A stretch of 64,000 nucleotides of DNA from Variovorax paradoxus (lineage in GTDB: Bacteria > Pseudomonadota > Gammaproteobacteria > Burkholderiales > Burkholderiaceae_C): contig NZ_JAGGNW010000031.1 of the NCBI RefSeq assembly GCF_018614875.1, positions 1 to 64,000 of the forward strand. Direction: 5' to 3'. How positions within the stretch are numbered: the first letter of the stretch is position 1; each line of letters starts with the position of its first letter. This document shows, piece by piece, positions 41,689 to 49,706 of this stretch. The translations under genes were made by a program, and so were the position numbers. The notes beneath the pieces were generated by a model. That model saw only the letters and a program-made list of their open reading frames with translations, searched no databases and was not told the DNA's origin.

Positions 41689-42375
41689 TCAGAGGAACAT
41701 GCGCACGTCGGACAGGCCGATGCTCCGGCCCGACATCAGTTCGAGCGTGACGCCGCTGGCGCCCTGCTTGACGGCGGCCACCTGCGAGAAGACGAGCGAG
41801 GTCGCATCCACGCGCGTGCCGTTGTTGCTGGCCGAGACGGTGAAGCTGTAGGCGCCCGCCGCGGCCACGGTGCCGTCGTCGGCCTTGCCGTCCCACGTCA
41901 CGGAATTGACGCCTTCGGTCATCGGGCCGAGAGCGAGCGTGCGCACCGTGTGGCCCGCGGCGTCGACGACCTTCACCTCGACGCTGCCCGCCGTTGCCGG
42001 CAGCTGCACGGCAAAGGGCACGGCCGCCGGCGCCTCGCCGGCCTTGGGCTCCGAGGTGCTGATGGCGTTGCCCGGCGACAGCACGTTGTAGCCGATGAGC
42101 GATGCCGCCTGCAGCACCTGGTTGGCACCGGTCTGGCTCACCAGTCCGCTGAGCGCGGTGTTGAGCCGCTCGATGCCGCTCACGGTGCTCATCTGTGCGA
42201 GCTGCGAGGTGAGCTCGGCGTTCTCCATCGGGTTGAGCGGGTCCTGGTTGTTGAGCTGCGTCACCAGCAGCTTCAGGAAGCGCTGTTCGCTGCCCGCTTC
42301 CGAGACGCTGCTGCCGCTGGATGCGGCGGTGGCCGCGTTGAGCCCGGAGATGGAGGAGGTGTCGGTGATGGCCAT
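41689..42375 (-). CDS. flgD: Flagellar hook cap / assembly protein FlgD
   Basis: Hook scaffolding protein that caps the growing hook. It has 228 residues with the conserved N-terminal FLKLLVTQLNNQDPLNPMEN block (about 29-48), then a FlgD Ig-like/tudor-type C-terminal region including LSPG and WDGKADDG. It is between flgC and flgE. Confidence 0.95.
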   Translation of the reverse strand: MAITDTSSISGLNAATAASSGSSVSEAGSEQRFLKLLVTQLNNQDPLNPMENAELTSQLAQMSTVSGIERLNTALSGLVSQTGANQVLQAASLIGYNVLSPGNAISTSEPKAGEAPAAVPFAVQLPATAGSVEVKVVDAAGHTVRTLALGPMTEGVNSVTWDGKADDGTVAAAGAYSFTVSASNNGTRVDATSLVFSQVAAVKQGASGVTLELMSGRSIGLSDVRMFL

Positions 42376-42399
42376 GGTTTTTTCTTGCGGATGGAGGGG

Positions 42400-42816
42400 T
42401 TACTGGCCGATGCTCAGCGTCTTCACCATCAGGGTCTTGGCGGTGTTGAGCACCTCGACGTTGGCCTGGTAGCTGCGCGAGGCGGAAATCATGTTGGTCA
42501 TCTCTTCGACCACGTTGACGTTGGGCATCGCCACGTAGCCCTTGGCGTCGGCATGCGGGCTCTTCGGGTCGAAGACCATCTTCAGCGGCGAGGGGTCTTC
42601 GATGACGCCGGCAACCTTCACGCCGCCGATGTCCTGCTGGCCCGAGGCGGCCACTTCGAAGACGACCTGCTTGGCGCGGTAGGGCTTGCCGTCGGGGCCG
42701 GCAACGCTCTCGGCGTTGGCGAGGTTGCTCGCCGTCACGTTCATGCGCTGCGACTGCGCGGCCATGGCGGAGCCCGCCACGCTGAAGATGTTCATGGAAG
42801 CGCCGGGATGGGGCAT
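42400..42816 (-). CDS. flgC: Flagellar proximal rod protein FlgC
   Basis: Proximal rod subunit. With the ATG at 42816 it has 138 residues, close to the 134 of E. coli. Blocks: MNVTASNLANAESVAGPDGK, PYRAKQVVFEV, and SRSYQANVEVLNTAKTLMVK at the end. An alternative ATG at 42795 (MNIFSV) would shorten it by seven residues, but only the 42816 start has a good ribosome-binding site (AAGGAG). It lies 13 bases after flgB. Confidence 0.96.
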   Translation of the reverse strand: MPHPGASMNIFSVAGSAMAAQSQRMNVTASNLANAESVAGPDGKPYRAKQVVFEVAASGQQDIGGVKVAGVIEDPSPLKMVFDPKSPHADAKGYVAMPNVNVVEEMTNMISASRSYQANVEVLNTAKTLMVKTLSIGQ

Positions 42817-42829
42817 GCGCGGCTCCTTC

Positions 42830-43237
42830 CTATTGCGCCGCGGAGAGCAGCGACTTGATCTTGGCGCTGACCACCGTGAGGTTGGCTTCGTAGCGCAGCG
42901 CGTTGTCGGCAAAGTTGATGCGCTCGGCATCCATCTCGACCGTATTGCCATCGATGCTCGACTGGCTCGGCACGCGGTACAGCAGGTCGCGCTCGGGCAT
43001 CGGCGACGACGCGTCGGCCTGGATGTGGCGGGGCGACGTGGCCGCCATCTGCACCGGCTGCAGCGCGCGGCCGTGCTCGATCGCCTGCGTCAGGCGGCCT
43101 GCGAAATCGAAGTCACGCGCCTTGTAGTTGGGCGTGTCGGCGTGGGCGATGTTGGCCGCCAGCACTTCCTGGCGCTGCGCCCGGAGGTTGAGTGCTTCGC
43201 GGTTGAAGCGAAGCGCCGCATCCAGCTTGTCGATCAT
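42830..43237 (-). CDS. flgB: Flagellar proximal rod protein FlgB
   Basis: First gene of the leftward flg run, 135 residues. The family start FNREALNLRAQRQEVLAANI and HADTPNYKARDFDF is present, and the C-terminus NFADNALRYEANLTVVSAKI is typical. The open frame extends upstream but the ATG at 43237 gives the normal N-terminus. The weak GGAAA ribosome-binding site lies within one arm of an inverted repeat. Confidence 0.96.
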   Translation of the reverse strand: MIDKLDAALRFNREALNLRAQRQEVLAANIAHADTPNYKARDFDFAGRLTQAIEHGRALQPVQMAATSPRHIQADASSPMPERDLLYRVPSQSSIDGNTVEMDAERINFADNALRYEANLTVVSAKIKSLLSAAQ

Positions 43238-43400
43238 GTGTTTCCATCTTTCGAGGCGTCGCGTCCCTTGCGGGGCATGGCGACAGATGGAAAGCGAGTC
43301 TATGCATGCACTGCTTTCGCAATGGCCCGAACAAAGGGGCATTTGGCGTGCACTTCGAATCTTCGGATCGGGTGCGCCTTCCTAGAATTACCTGGCTCCC
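43238..43400. promoter_or_regulatory. Divergent flgB / flgA promoter region
   Basis: The 163-base gap between the divergent flgB and flgA starts. It contains a 9-bp inverted repeat, TTTCCATCT (43241-43249) and AGATGGAAA (43285-43293), in the flgB leader. FlhDC-dependent promoters are expected here from the role of the genes, but I could not place a FlhDC box or -10 with confidence. Confidence 0.4.
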
Positions 43401-44117
43401 ATGATGGAAAAAAACCCTTCCCGCCCGCACCGCCCGATGCGCTTGCTGCCCGCCCTGGCGGCAGGCCTGAGTGCGGCGATGTCCGTTGCCGCGGCACCGC
43501 TCGCGGGCGATGCGCGCGCCGCCGTCGACAACTTTCTGCAGGCCCAGACCGCCGGCCTGCCGGGCAAGGTCGGCATCCGCGTCGAGGCGCCGGCATCGGG
43601 CCCGCTGCCCGCTTGCGATGCGCTCGAACCGTTCCTGCCCCGCGGCGCGGCGGCATGGGGCCGGGTGTCGGTCGGCCTGCGCTGCCATTCGGAGCTGAAG
43701 CCATGGACGCGCTTCGTGCTGGCCCACGTGGCGGTCGAGGGGCGCTATTTCGTGGCCGCGCGAAACATCGAGACCGGCCAGGCCTTGGCCGCAACCGACT
43801 TCATCGCCCGCGACGGCGATCTCACCGCCTTGCCCCGCTCGGTCGTGACCGACACCGCCCAGCTCCAGGGCGTCGTGGCCGCCAACCGCATTGCGTCCGG
43901 CGCGCCGCTGCGGCGCGAACTGATGCGCGGCGTGGCCGTGATCCAGCAGGGCCAGACGATCAAGGTCGTTGCCGAAGGCCCGGGCTACGTCGTCAGCACC
44001 GAAGCCCGGGCGATGGGCAGCGCCGGGGCGGGCGCGGCCGTGCGGGCGAAGACCCTGGACGGCCGCGTGGTCAGCGGCGTGGCCGATCCGGAAGGCCAGA
44101 TCCGCCTGCCGCACTAG
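43401..44117 (+). CDS. flgA: Flagellar P-ring assembly chaperone FlgA
   Basis: Periplasmic chaperone for FlgI. The 238-residue protein has a signal peptide (about 13-32), a variable N-terminal part, and a C-terminal SAF-type domain: ARNIETGQALAATDFIARDG, then GAPLRRELMRGVAVIQQGQ and AEGPGYVVSTEARAMGSAG. It reads away from flgB and is followed by flgM, which has its own promoter. Confidence 0.93.
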   Translation: MMEKNPSRPHRPMRLLPALAAGLSAAMSVAAAPLAGDARAAVDNFLQAQTAGLPGKVGIRVEAPASGPLPACDALEPFLPRGAAAWGRVSVGLRCHSELKPWTRFVLAHVAVEGRYFVAARNIETGQALAATDFIARDGDLTALPRSVVTDTAQLQGVVAANRIASGAPLRRELMRGVAVIQQGQTIKVVAEGPGYVVSTEARAMGSAGAGAAVRAKTLDGRVVSGVADPEGQIRLPH

Positions 44118-44146
44118 TCGCATTCACGGCCCGCTGCGCCCTGCCC

Positions 44147-44173
44147 TAAAGTTCTGGCCCGAACTGCCGATAC
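44147..44173 (+). promoter_or_regulatory. Sigma-28 (FliA) promoter of flgM
   Basis: TAAA (44147-44150), 15 bases, then GCCGATAC (44166-44173). The -35 element and spacing are perfect and the -10 matches 7 of 8. Transcription would start about 20 bases before the flgM start codon and give FliA-driven supply of its own anti-sigma factor. Confidence 0.85.
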
Positions 44174-44199
44174 ATCAGGCAGCCCTTTGAGGAACCATC

Positions 44200-44496
44200 T
44201 TGAAAATCGATCCATTCGCCCCTTCGGCCACACCGCTCCCCCGAACCAACAAGGGCGCATCGTCCTCGCCCGCCGGCGGCACCGATGCCATCCAGGGCGG
44301 CAGGAACGCGGTGCAGCTTTCGTCGGGGCAGGTGCATTCGCTGCCCGAGGCGCCCAATTCCGATTTCGACGCGGCGCGCGTTGCCTCGATCCGCGAAGAC
44401 ATCCGGGCCGGGCGCTATGAAATCCACCCTGATCGGATCGCCCGCGGCCTGCTCGCCAGCGTGCGCGAACTGCTGCACGAAAACGGAAAGCTCTGA
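44200..44496 (+). CDS. flgM: Anti-sigma-28 factor FlgM
   Basis: Binds and inhibits FliA until it is exported through the finished hook. The 98-residue protein has a disordered Ser/Pro/Gly-rich N-terminal half and the FlgM C-terminal helices, AARVASIREDIRAGRYEI and HPDRIARGLLASVREL. The start is TTG at 44200 with a GAGGA site 7 bases upstream; no in-frame ATG is nearby. The weak start codon may limit FlgM dosage. Confidence 0.94.
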   Translation: MKIDPFAPSATPLPRTNKGASSSPAGGTDAIQGGRNAVQLSSGQVHSLPEAPNSDFDAARVASIREDIRAGRYEIHPDRIARGLLASVRELLHENGKL

Positions 44497-44501
44497 ACGC
44501 C

Positions 44502-44948
44502 ATGCGGGCTCACCTGTTGGCCGAAAAAGCCTGTGTCGAGGAATTCCTGTCGGTGCTGGAGCAGGAAGCCCAGGCCATGCAGAACGGTTTCTTCGCCGAC
44601 CTGCCCATACTCACCGAGCGCAAGGCCGGCCTGCTGGAGCGCATGGCGGCGCTCGATCAGGCGCGCGAATCGGCCCAGGCGGCACGGGGTTTCGAGCCCG
44701 GGCGCGCGGGTGCCGATGCGGCCGCGGCCGCCGACGGCGAGGCCTCGCTTGCAGTCTGGAAGGCCCTGGTGGAGCTTGCGCAGCAGGCCAAGGCCTGCAA
44801 CCGCCGCAACGGTTCGATGGTGTACCGCCAGTTGGACTTCACGCAGAACGCACTGCATTACCTGCAGGCCAGCGCACAGCCCTTCTACGGGCCGGACGGC
44901 ATCCGCAAGGCCGCCAACGCCGCGGGAACGCGGCTCGCGGTGGGTTAG
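44502..44948 (+). CDS. flgN: Flagellar chaperone FlgN
   Basis: Export chaperone for FlgK and FlgL. The 148-residue protein is all helical, with an Ala-rich insertion near 60-80; the conserved part is the start (EEFLSVLEQEAQAMQNG, then LPILTERKAGLLERM) and a NRRNGSMV segment. It follows flgM by 5 bases, the usual flgMN pair, and converges with the Crp-type gene. Confidence 0.9.
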   Translation: MRAHLLAEKACVEEFLSVLEQEAQAMQNGFFADLPILTERKAGLLERMAALDQARESAQAARGFEPGRAGADAAAAADGEASLAVWKALVELAQQAKACNRRNGSMVYRQLDFTQNALHYLQASAQPFYGPDGIRKAANAAGTRLAVG

Positions 44949-45003
44949 CAGGGCTGGAAACTTCGGCCTCGGGCGGCTTCGCACCACCACCCGTCCGGAA
45001 TCG

Positions 45004-45801
45004 TCACTTGCGGGATTTGCGCGACTTCGGCGGTGTCTCGAACAATTCCGAAAAGAACGACGAATTCACCTCCCCGGACTCCTTGGCCGGCGGGCTCGGC
45101 TCGCCGGACGGAAGCTCCTGGAAATCCGACGACGCGAAGTGCGGCGGAACATAGACCCCGTGCTCGTCCCTCCGGACCAGGCCCCGGCGTTCCAGGTCCC
45201 GCATGGTCTTGTTGACCTGAATCCTGGAAAGCCCCGAATAGGAGGCGATGACCGACTGGGTAATGCGCTTGTCGTAGCCGCCGCCGGTGCCCGGCGCCAG
45301 AACGGTGAGCTCGTGCAGGATGCGGCTGATGAGCCGTTCGGACGAGGCCGAAGAAATCTGCCGGATCTGCCTGCGCAGCACCGCGGTGCGCTTCATCACG
45401 ATGTCGAGCAGGCCCATCGTCACCGCCGGATGGCGGTCGCACAGCGCCCGCAATTCCAGCGTGGGCACCAGATACAGGGAGGTGGGCAGTGCCGCGATCA
45501 ATGTCGCGCTCGACTGGTAGCGCTCCTCGATCAGGGCGGAGTTCAGGAACAGGTCGTCCTGCCGGATGAAGTCGGTCGTGACATCGCCGCTGTCCCCGCT
45601 TCCCTGCACCACCACCCGCAACAGGCCGGTGGCCACGCAGTAGATGCGGTCCGACCACTCATCCGCATTCAGCACGACTTCGTTGCGCCGATAGGACCGA
45701 AGCTCGATGCGCTGGACGAAGGCTGCGCGCTCATCGGGGGGAACGCTGGCAATAAGGGGATGCAAATACATCTGTACCGTCCATGGGCTGCCTTGCCGCA
45801 T
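45004..45801 (-). CDS. Crp/Fnr-family transcriptional regulator
   Basis: A 265-residue regulator with an N-terminal cyclic-nucleotide-binding-type beta-roll (about 25-125), a dimerisation helix near 130-155, and a C-terminal winged helix (about 165-225) whose recognition part is IASYSGLSRIQVNKTMRDLERRG. A charged tail rich in Lys/Arg/Ser follows. It lacks an Fnr-type Cys cluster. The first ATG (45801) has no ribosome-binding site; the ATG at 45771 (MYLHPLIAS) is a possible alternative. The regulated genes are unknown; closeness to the flagellar locus is only suggestive. Confidence 0.85.
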   Translation of the reverse strand: MRQGSPWTVQMYLHPLIASVPPDERAAFVQRIELRSYRRNEVVLNADEWSDRIYCVATGLLRVVVQGSGDSGDVTTDFIRQDDLFLNSALIEERYQSSATLIAALPTSLYLVPTLELRALCDRHPAVTMGLLDIVMKRTAVLRRQIRQISSASSERLISRILHELTVLAPGTGGGYDKRITQSVIASYSGLSRIQVNKTMRDLERRGLVRRDEHGVYVPPHFASSDFQELPSGEPSPPAKESGEVNSSFFSELFETPPKSRKSRK

Positions 45802-45857
45802 ATTGGCTCAAAGCGGCTGCCTGCAACTCTTTCCGCTTTGCTGAATGTGAAAATTTA

Positions 45858-45896
45858 CCAGATGAGACTCATATATTAACAGCTAGTAACATCTGG
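45858..45896. promoter_or_regulatory. Inverted repeat upstream of the Crp/Fnr-type gene
   Basis: CCAGATG (45858-45864) and CATCTGG (45890-45896) are a perfect 7-bp inverted repeat with a 25-base AT-rich spacer. They sit in a markedly AT-rich stretch (45830-45935) before the regulator. Possible operator or promoter structure; unproven. Confidence 0.35.
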
Positions 45897-45935
45897 ACAC
45901 GTAAGATCATCGCATGTCTTTGGCCGAATTCGAAT

Positions 45936-46211
45936 CTACTTTCGCCAGCCACCGGAGACCAGCCACTGACTTGTACCGCACGCGAGCGCAAGCGCCGCGT
46001 AGGTGGCCATCGCGCCGTCGCGGCCAAGAAGGACCACGCCGCCCAGGAGCACCAGCGCTCCCACGCCTGAGTTGATCGCGCCCTGGACCCACCAGGCGGG
46101 CGCGTTGCCCTTTCGGCGGAAGACCCGGCCCATCAGCGCGCACAGGAAGCCGACGGCCAGCGCCGGGGCCACGAAGTTCAGCAGGTGATTGAGGAGATCC
46201 AGCAGGGACAT
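45936..46211 (-). CDS. Small hypothetical membrane protein
   Basis: A 91-residue protein with three hydrophobic segments at about 8-27, 45-62 and 65-85, and an Arg/Lys-rich loop (GRVFRRKGNAPAWW) between the first two. I do not recognise a family with confidence. The ATG at 46211 starts MSLLDLLNHLLNFVAPALAV; the frame is open further upstream but that part is Arg-rich and not convincing. No Shine-Dalgarno sequence is seen. Confidence 0.6.
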   Translation of the reverse strand: MSLLDLLNHLLNFVAPALAVGFLCALMGRVFRRKGNAPAWWVQGAINSGVGALVLLGGVVLLGRDGAMATYAALALACGTSQWLVSGGWRK

Positions 46212-46250
46212 GGGTAGGGAAGAGGGGATGGCGGGCCGCCGGACAAAGAC

Positions 46251-46271
46251 AAGGGCGCCCGCGGCGCCCTT
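46251..46271. terminator. Perfect GC hairpin between the small membrane gene and hemA
   Basis: AAGGGCGCC (46251-46259), a CGC loop and GGCGCCCTT (46263-46271) form a 9-bp perfect stem followed by CTTTCC on the plus strand. It lies in the divergent region, so it may stop antisense transcription or insulate hemA. Confidence 0.5.
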
Positions 46272-46320
46272 CTTTCCTCGAGTGCACGAGGCCAAGCCCC
46301 TCGGCAGCCGCATGACTGCT

Positions 46321-46338
46321 GCTGATTTTATAATCAGC
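46321..46338 (+). promoter_or_regulatory. Palindrome containing a TATAAT box at the hemA start
   Basis: GCTGATT TTAT AATCAGC is a perfect 7-bp inverted repeat, with TATAAT at 46329-46334. The box ends 8 bases before the hemA ATG, so a transcript from it would start at or next to the start codon. No good -35 is visible at the right spacing. Confidence 0.45.
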
Positions 46339-46342
46339 GGAT

Positions 46343-47614
46343 ATGTCAGTCTGGACCCTCGGGTTGAACCACACGACCGCGCCGCTCGATCTGCGCGGTC
46401 GTTTCGCGTTCGCGCTCGATCAGCTGGCGCCCACGCTGCAGAGCCTGCGCAGTTCGTTCGCCACCGGCCGCCATCCGCAGGTCGAAGCCGCGATCATCTC
46501 GACCTGCAACCGCACCGAAATCTACTGCGCCGCCGAACATGCCGCGCTCGACCACACGGTGGGCTGGCTGGCCGAGAGCGGCGGCGTGGCCCCCGCCCTG
46601 CTGCGCTCGCATGCCTACACCCTGCACGACGACGAAGCCGCGCGCCACGTCTTCCGCGTGGCCAGCGGGCTCGATTCCATGGTGCTCGGCGAAGCCCAGA
46701 TCCTCGGCCAGATGAAAGACGCCGTGCGCGCGGCCGAAACCGCCGGCGCGCTCGGCAGCACGCTCAACCAGCTGTTCCAGCGCTCTTTCGCCGTTGCGAA
46801 GGAAGTGCGCACCGCCACCGAGATCGGCGCGCATTCCATCAGCATGGCGGCGGCGGCCGTTCGGCTGGCCAGCCAGCTCTTCGAGGATTTGCAGCAGACG
46901 CGCGTGCTGTTCGTCGGCGCGGGCGAAATGATCGACCTGGCCGCCACGCATTTCGCGGCCAAGGAGCCGAAGTCGATCGCCATTGCCAACCGCACGCTCG
47001 AGCGCGGCGAAAAACTGGCCTCGCGCTTCGGCGGCGAGGCCATGCGGCTGGCCGACCTGCCGGGCCGGCTGGCCGAGTTCGACATCGTGGTGAGCTGCAC
47101 CGCCAGCACGCTGCCCATCATCGGCCTGGGCGCCGTCGAGCGCGCGCTCAAGGCGCGCAAGCACCGACCGATGTTCATGGTCGACCTGGCCGTGCCGCGC
47201 GACATCGAGCCTGAAGTGAAGGCGCTGGAAGACATCTATCTGTACACCGTCGACGACCTGGCCCACGTGGTGCAGCAGGGCCAGGCCAACCGCCAGGCCG
47301 CCGTGGCACAGGCCGAGGTCATCATCGACGCCGGCGTGCAGAGCTTCATGCACTGGCTGGGCCAGCGCGGCACGGTGCCGCTGATCCAGCAGCTCAACGC
47401 CCAGACCGACGAGTGGCGCGCGGCCGAGCTCGCACGCGCGCGCAAGCTGCTGGCCAGGGGCGAACCGGTCGACGCGGTGCTCGAGGCCATGTCGCGCGGG
47501 CTTACGCAGAAGATGCTGCACGGCGCAATGGCCGAACTGCACGCGGGCGACGCCGCGTCGCGCGAGCAGACCGCGCAGACCATTTCCCGCCTGTTCCTGC
47601 GCAAAGAGCGTTAG
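46343..47614 (+). CDS. hemA: Glutamyl-tRNA reductase
   Basis: First committed step of the C5 tetrapyrrole pathway: NADPH-dependent reduction of Glu-tRNA(Glu) to glutamate-1-semialdehyde. The 423-residue protein has the N-terminal catalytic domain with nucleophile Cys55 in STCNRTE, the GLDSMVLGEAQILGQMK block, a Rossmann NADPH domain near 185-200 (FVGAGEM), and a C-terminal dimerisation helix region. It precedes prfA and prmC, an order common in betaproteobacteria. Confidence 0.97.
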   Translation: MSVWTLGLNHTTAPLDLRGRFAFALDQLAPTLQSLRSSFATGRHPQVEAAIISTCNRTEIYCAAEHAALDHTVGWLAESGGVAPALLRSHAYTLHDDEAARHVFRVASGLDSMVLGEAQILGQMKDAVRAAETAGALGSTLNQLFQRSFAVAKEVRTATEIGAHSISMAAAAVRLASQLFEDLQQTRVLFVGAGEMIDLAATHFAAKEPKSIAIANRTLERGEKLASRFGGEAMRLADLPGRLAEFDIVVSCTASTLPIIGLGAVERALKARKHRPMFMVDLAVPRDIEPEVKALEDIYLYTVDDLAHVVQQGQANRQAAVAQAEVIIDAGVQSFMHWLGQRGTVPLIQQLNAQTDEWRAAELARARKLLARGEPVDAVLEAMSRGLTQKMLHGAMAELHAGDAASREQTAQTISRLFLRKER

Positions 47615-47713
47615 CGACGCTCGCCAGCGGCCCGGCCCCGCCGGCCGCGGTCCCATGCGCCTTGCCGCTGCACCGCGGCGCCTTTCCCCCATTTCTCCGA
47701 GCTCCTTTCCGCC

Positions 47714-48826
47714 GTGAAGACCTTTCTGCGCCATCAACTCGAACGCTACGCCGCCCGCCTCGGCGAACTCGACTTCCTGCTTTCGCGCGAAGACATCATG
47801 AGCGACATGGCGCAGTACCGCACCATCTCGCGCGAGCATGCCGAGGTCACGCAGATCGCGGGCCGCTACGAGCGCTACAGGCAGCGCGAAGCCGACATCG
47901 CCGGCGCGGCGGAAATGCTCGACGACCCCGACATGGCCGAGATGGCCAGGGAAGAAATCGCGGGTGCGCAAGCCGAGCTCGTGCAGCTCGAGGAAGAGCT
48001 GCAGCGCCTGCTGCTGCCCAAGGACCCGGACGACGCGCGCAACGCCTTTCTCGAAATCCGCGCCGGCACGGGCGGCGACGAGTCGGCCCTGTTCGCGGGC
48101 GACCTGCTGCGCATGTACACGCGCTATTGCGAGCGCGCCGGCTGGCGCTGCGAAGTGGTGAGCGAAAGCGAAAGCGAACTCGGCGGCTACAAGGAAGTGG
48201 TGGTGCGCATCGTGGGCCAAGCCAGCAACGGCCCCTCCGGGTCCGGAGTCTTCGGCCACCTGCGCTTCGAGTCGGGCGGCCACCGCGTGCAGCGCGTGCC
48301 GGCCACCGAAACCCAGGGCCGCATCCACACCAGCGCCTGCACGGTGGCCGTGCTGGCCGAGCCCGACGAAACCGTGGCGGTGCAGATCAACCCGGCCGAC
48401 CTGCGCATCGACACCTACCGCGCCAGCGGCGCCGGCGGGCAGCACATCAACAAGACCGATTCGGCCGTGCGCATCACGCACATTCCAACCGGCATCGTGG
48501 CCGAGTGCCAGGACGACCGCAGCCAGCACCGCAACAAGGCCAAGGCGTTGCAGGTGCTGTCGGCCCGCATCCAGGAAAAGGACCGCAGCGAGCGCGCCGC
48601 CAAGGACGCCGCCATGCGCAAGGGCCTGATCGGCAGCGGCGACCGCTCCGACCGCATCCGCACCTACAACTTTCCGCAGGGCCGGCTCACCGACCATCGC
48701 ATCAACCTCACGCTCTACAAGCTGCTCGCCATCATGGAAGGCGACCTCGGCGACGTGCTCGACGCGCTGCGCGCGGCGCGCGAGGCCGAGCAGCTGGCCG
48801 AGCTGGAATCGAGCCTGCCGGCATGA
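47714..48826 (+). CDS. prfA: Peptide chain release factor 1
   Basis: Recognises UAA and UAG stop codons and triggers peptide release. The 370-residue protein contains the GGQ catalytic loop (GAGGQHINKTDSAV) and the PAT anticodon-like motif (VPATETQG) that specifies UAG. It starts with GTG at 47714, 99 bases after hemA. Its target Gln in GGQ is methylated by the product of the next gene, prmC. Confidence 0.97.
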   Translation: MKTFLRHQLERYAARLGELDFLLSREDIMSDMAQYRTISREHAEVTQIAGRYERYRQREADIAGAAEMLDDPDMAEMAREEIAGAQAELVQLEEELQRLLLPKDPDDARNAFLEIRAGTGGDESALFAGDLLRMYTRYCERAGWRCEVVSESESELGGYKEVVVRIVGQASNGPSGSGVFGHLRFESGGHRVQRVPATETQGRIHTSACTVAVLAEPDETVAVQINPADLRIDTYRASGAGGQHINKTDSAVRITHIPTGIVAECQDDRSQHRNKAKALQVLSARIQEKDRSERAAKDAAMRKGLIGSGDRSDRIRTYNFPQGRLTDHRINLTLYKLLAIMEGDLGDVLDALRAAREAEQLAELESSLPA

Positions 48827-49677
48827 CCATGACAGCAACGACCGCGCCGTCCACCGTGGCGCAGGCGCTGGCCGCAGCCGTGGCGCTGGGCATCGACCGC
48901 CTCGACGCCCAGTTGCTGCTGCTGCATGCGCTGGGCCAGGCCCCGCACGACCGCGCGTGGCTGCTGGCGCACGACACCGACGCCATGTCCGATGCGGCGT
49001 GGTCCGCGCTTGCGGCGCAGCTGTCGCGGCGCCGCACTGGCGAGCCGGTGGCCTACCTGCTCGGTGAAAAGGAATTCCACGGCCTCGACCTGCGGGTCGA
49101 CGCGCGCGTGCTTGTGCCACGCCCCGATACCGAAACGCTGGTCGACTGGGGCCTGCAATGCCTCGAAGGCATCGATGCCCCGCGCGTGCTCGACCTGGGC
49201 ACCGGCAGCGGCGCCATCGCGCTGGCGCTGCAGCATGCGCGTCCCGACGCGCAGGTCGACGCGATCGATGCCAGTGCCGATGCGCTGGCCGTCGCGGAGG
49301 CCAACGCGCAGCGCCTGGGCCTGCCGGTGCGCCTGCGCCAGGCCCATTGGCTCGACGGAGCCGCCAGCGGCTACACGCTCATCGCCAGCAATCCGCCCTA
49401 CATCGCAGCCGACGACCCGCACCTGCCCGCGCTGCAGCACGAACCCTTGGCGGCACTGGTGGCCGGACCCGACGGGCTCGACGACATCCGCCAGATCGTG
49501 CAGCATGCCCCCGCCCATCTCGCCGATGGCGGCTGGCTGCTGCTCGAACACGGCCACGACCAGGCCACGGCCGTGCGCCAGCTGCTCGAAGCGCGGGGTT
49601 TTGCCGAAGTCCAAAGCCGTGATGACCTTGCCGGCATCCCGCGCTGTTCCGGCGGGATCTGGCGCACGGTGAAATAA
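48823..49677 (+). CDS. prmC: Release factor glutamine methyltransferase PrmC
   Basis: S-adenosylmethionine-dependent enzyme that methylates the GGQ glutamine of release factors. The 284-residue protein has an N-terminal helical domain, then the methyltransferase fold with motif I VLDLGTGSGAIALAL and the catalytic NPPY (SNPPYIAADDPHL). Its ATG overlaps the prfA stop (ATGA), so enzyme and substrate are translationally coupled. An ATG two codons later is also possible. Confidence 0.96.
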   Translation: MTMTATTAPSTVAQALAAAVALGIDRLDAQLLLLHALGQAPHDRAWLLAHDTDAMSDAAWSALAAQLSRRRTGEPVAYLLGEKEFHGLDLRVDARVLVPRPDTETLVDWGLQCLEGIDAPRVLDLGTGSGAIALALQHARPDAQVDAIDASADALAVAEANAQRLGLPVRLRQAHWLDGAASGYTLIASNPPYIAADDPHLPALQHEPLAALVAGPDGLDDIRQIVQHAPAHLADGGWLLLEHGHDQATAVRQLLEARGFAEVQSRDDLAGIPRCSGGIWRTVK

Positions 49678-49706
49678 TCCCCTCAGCCCACTTTTCAGGA
49701 GTCCCC

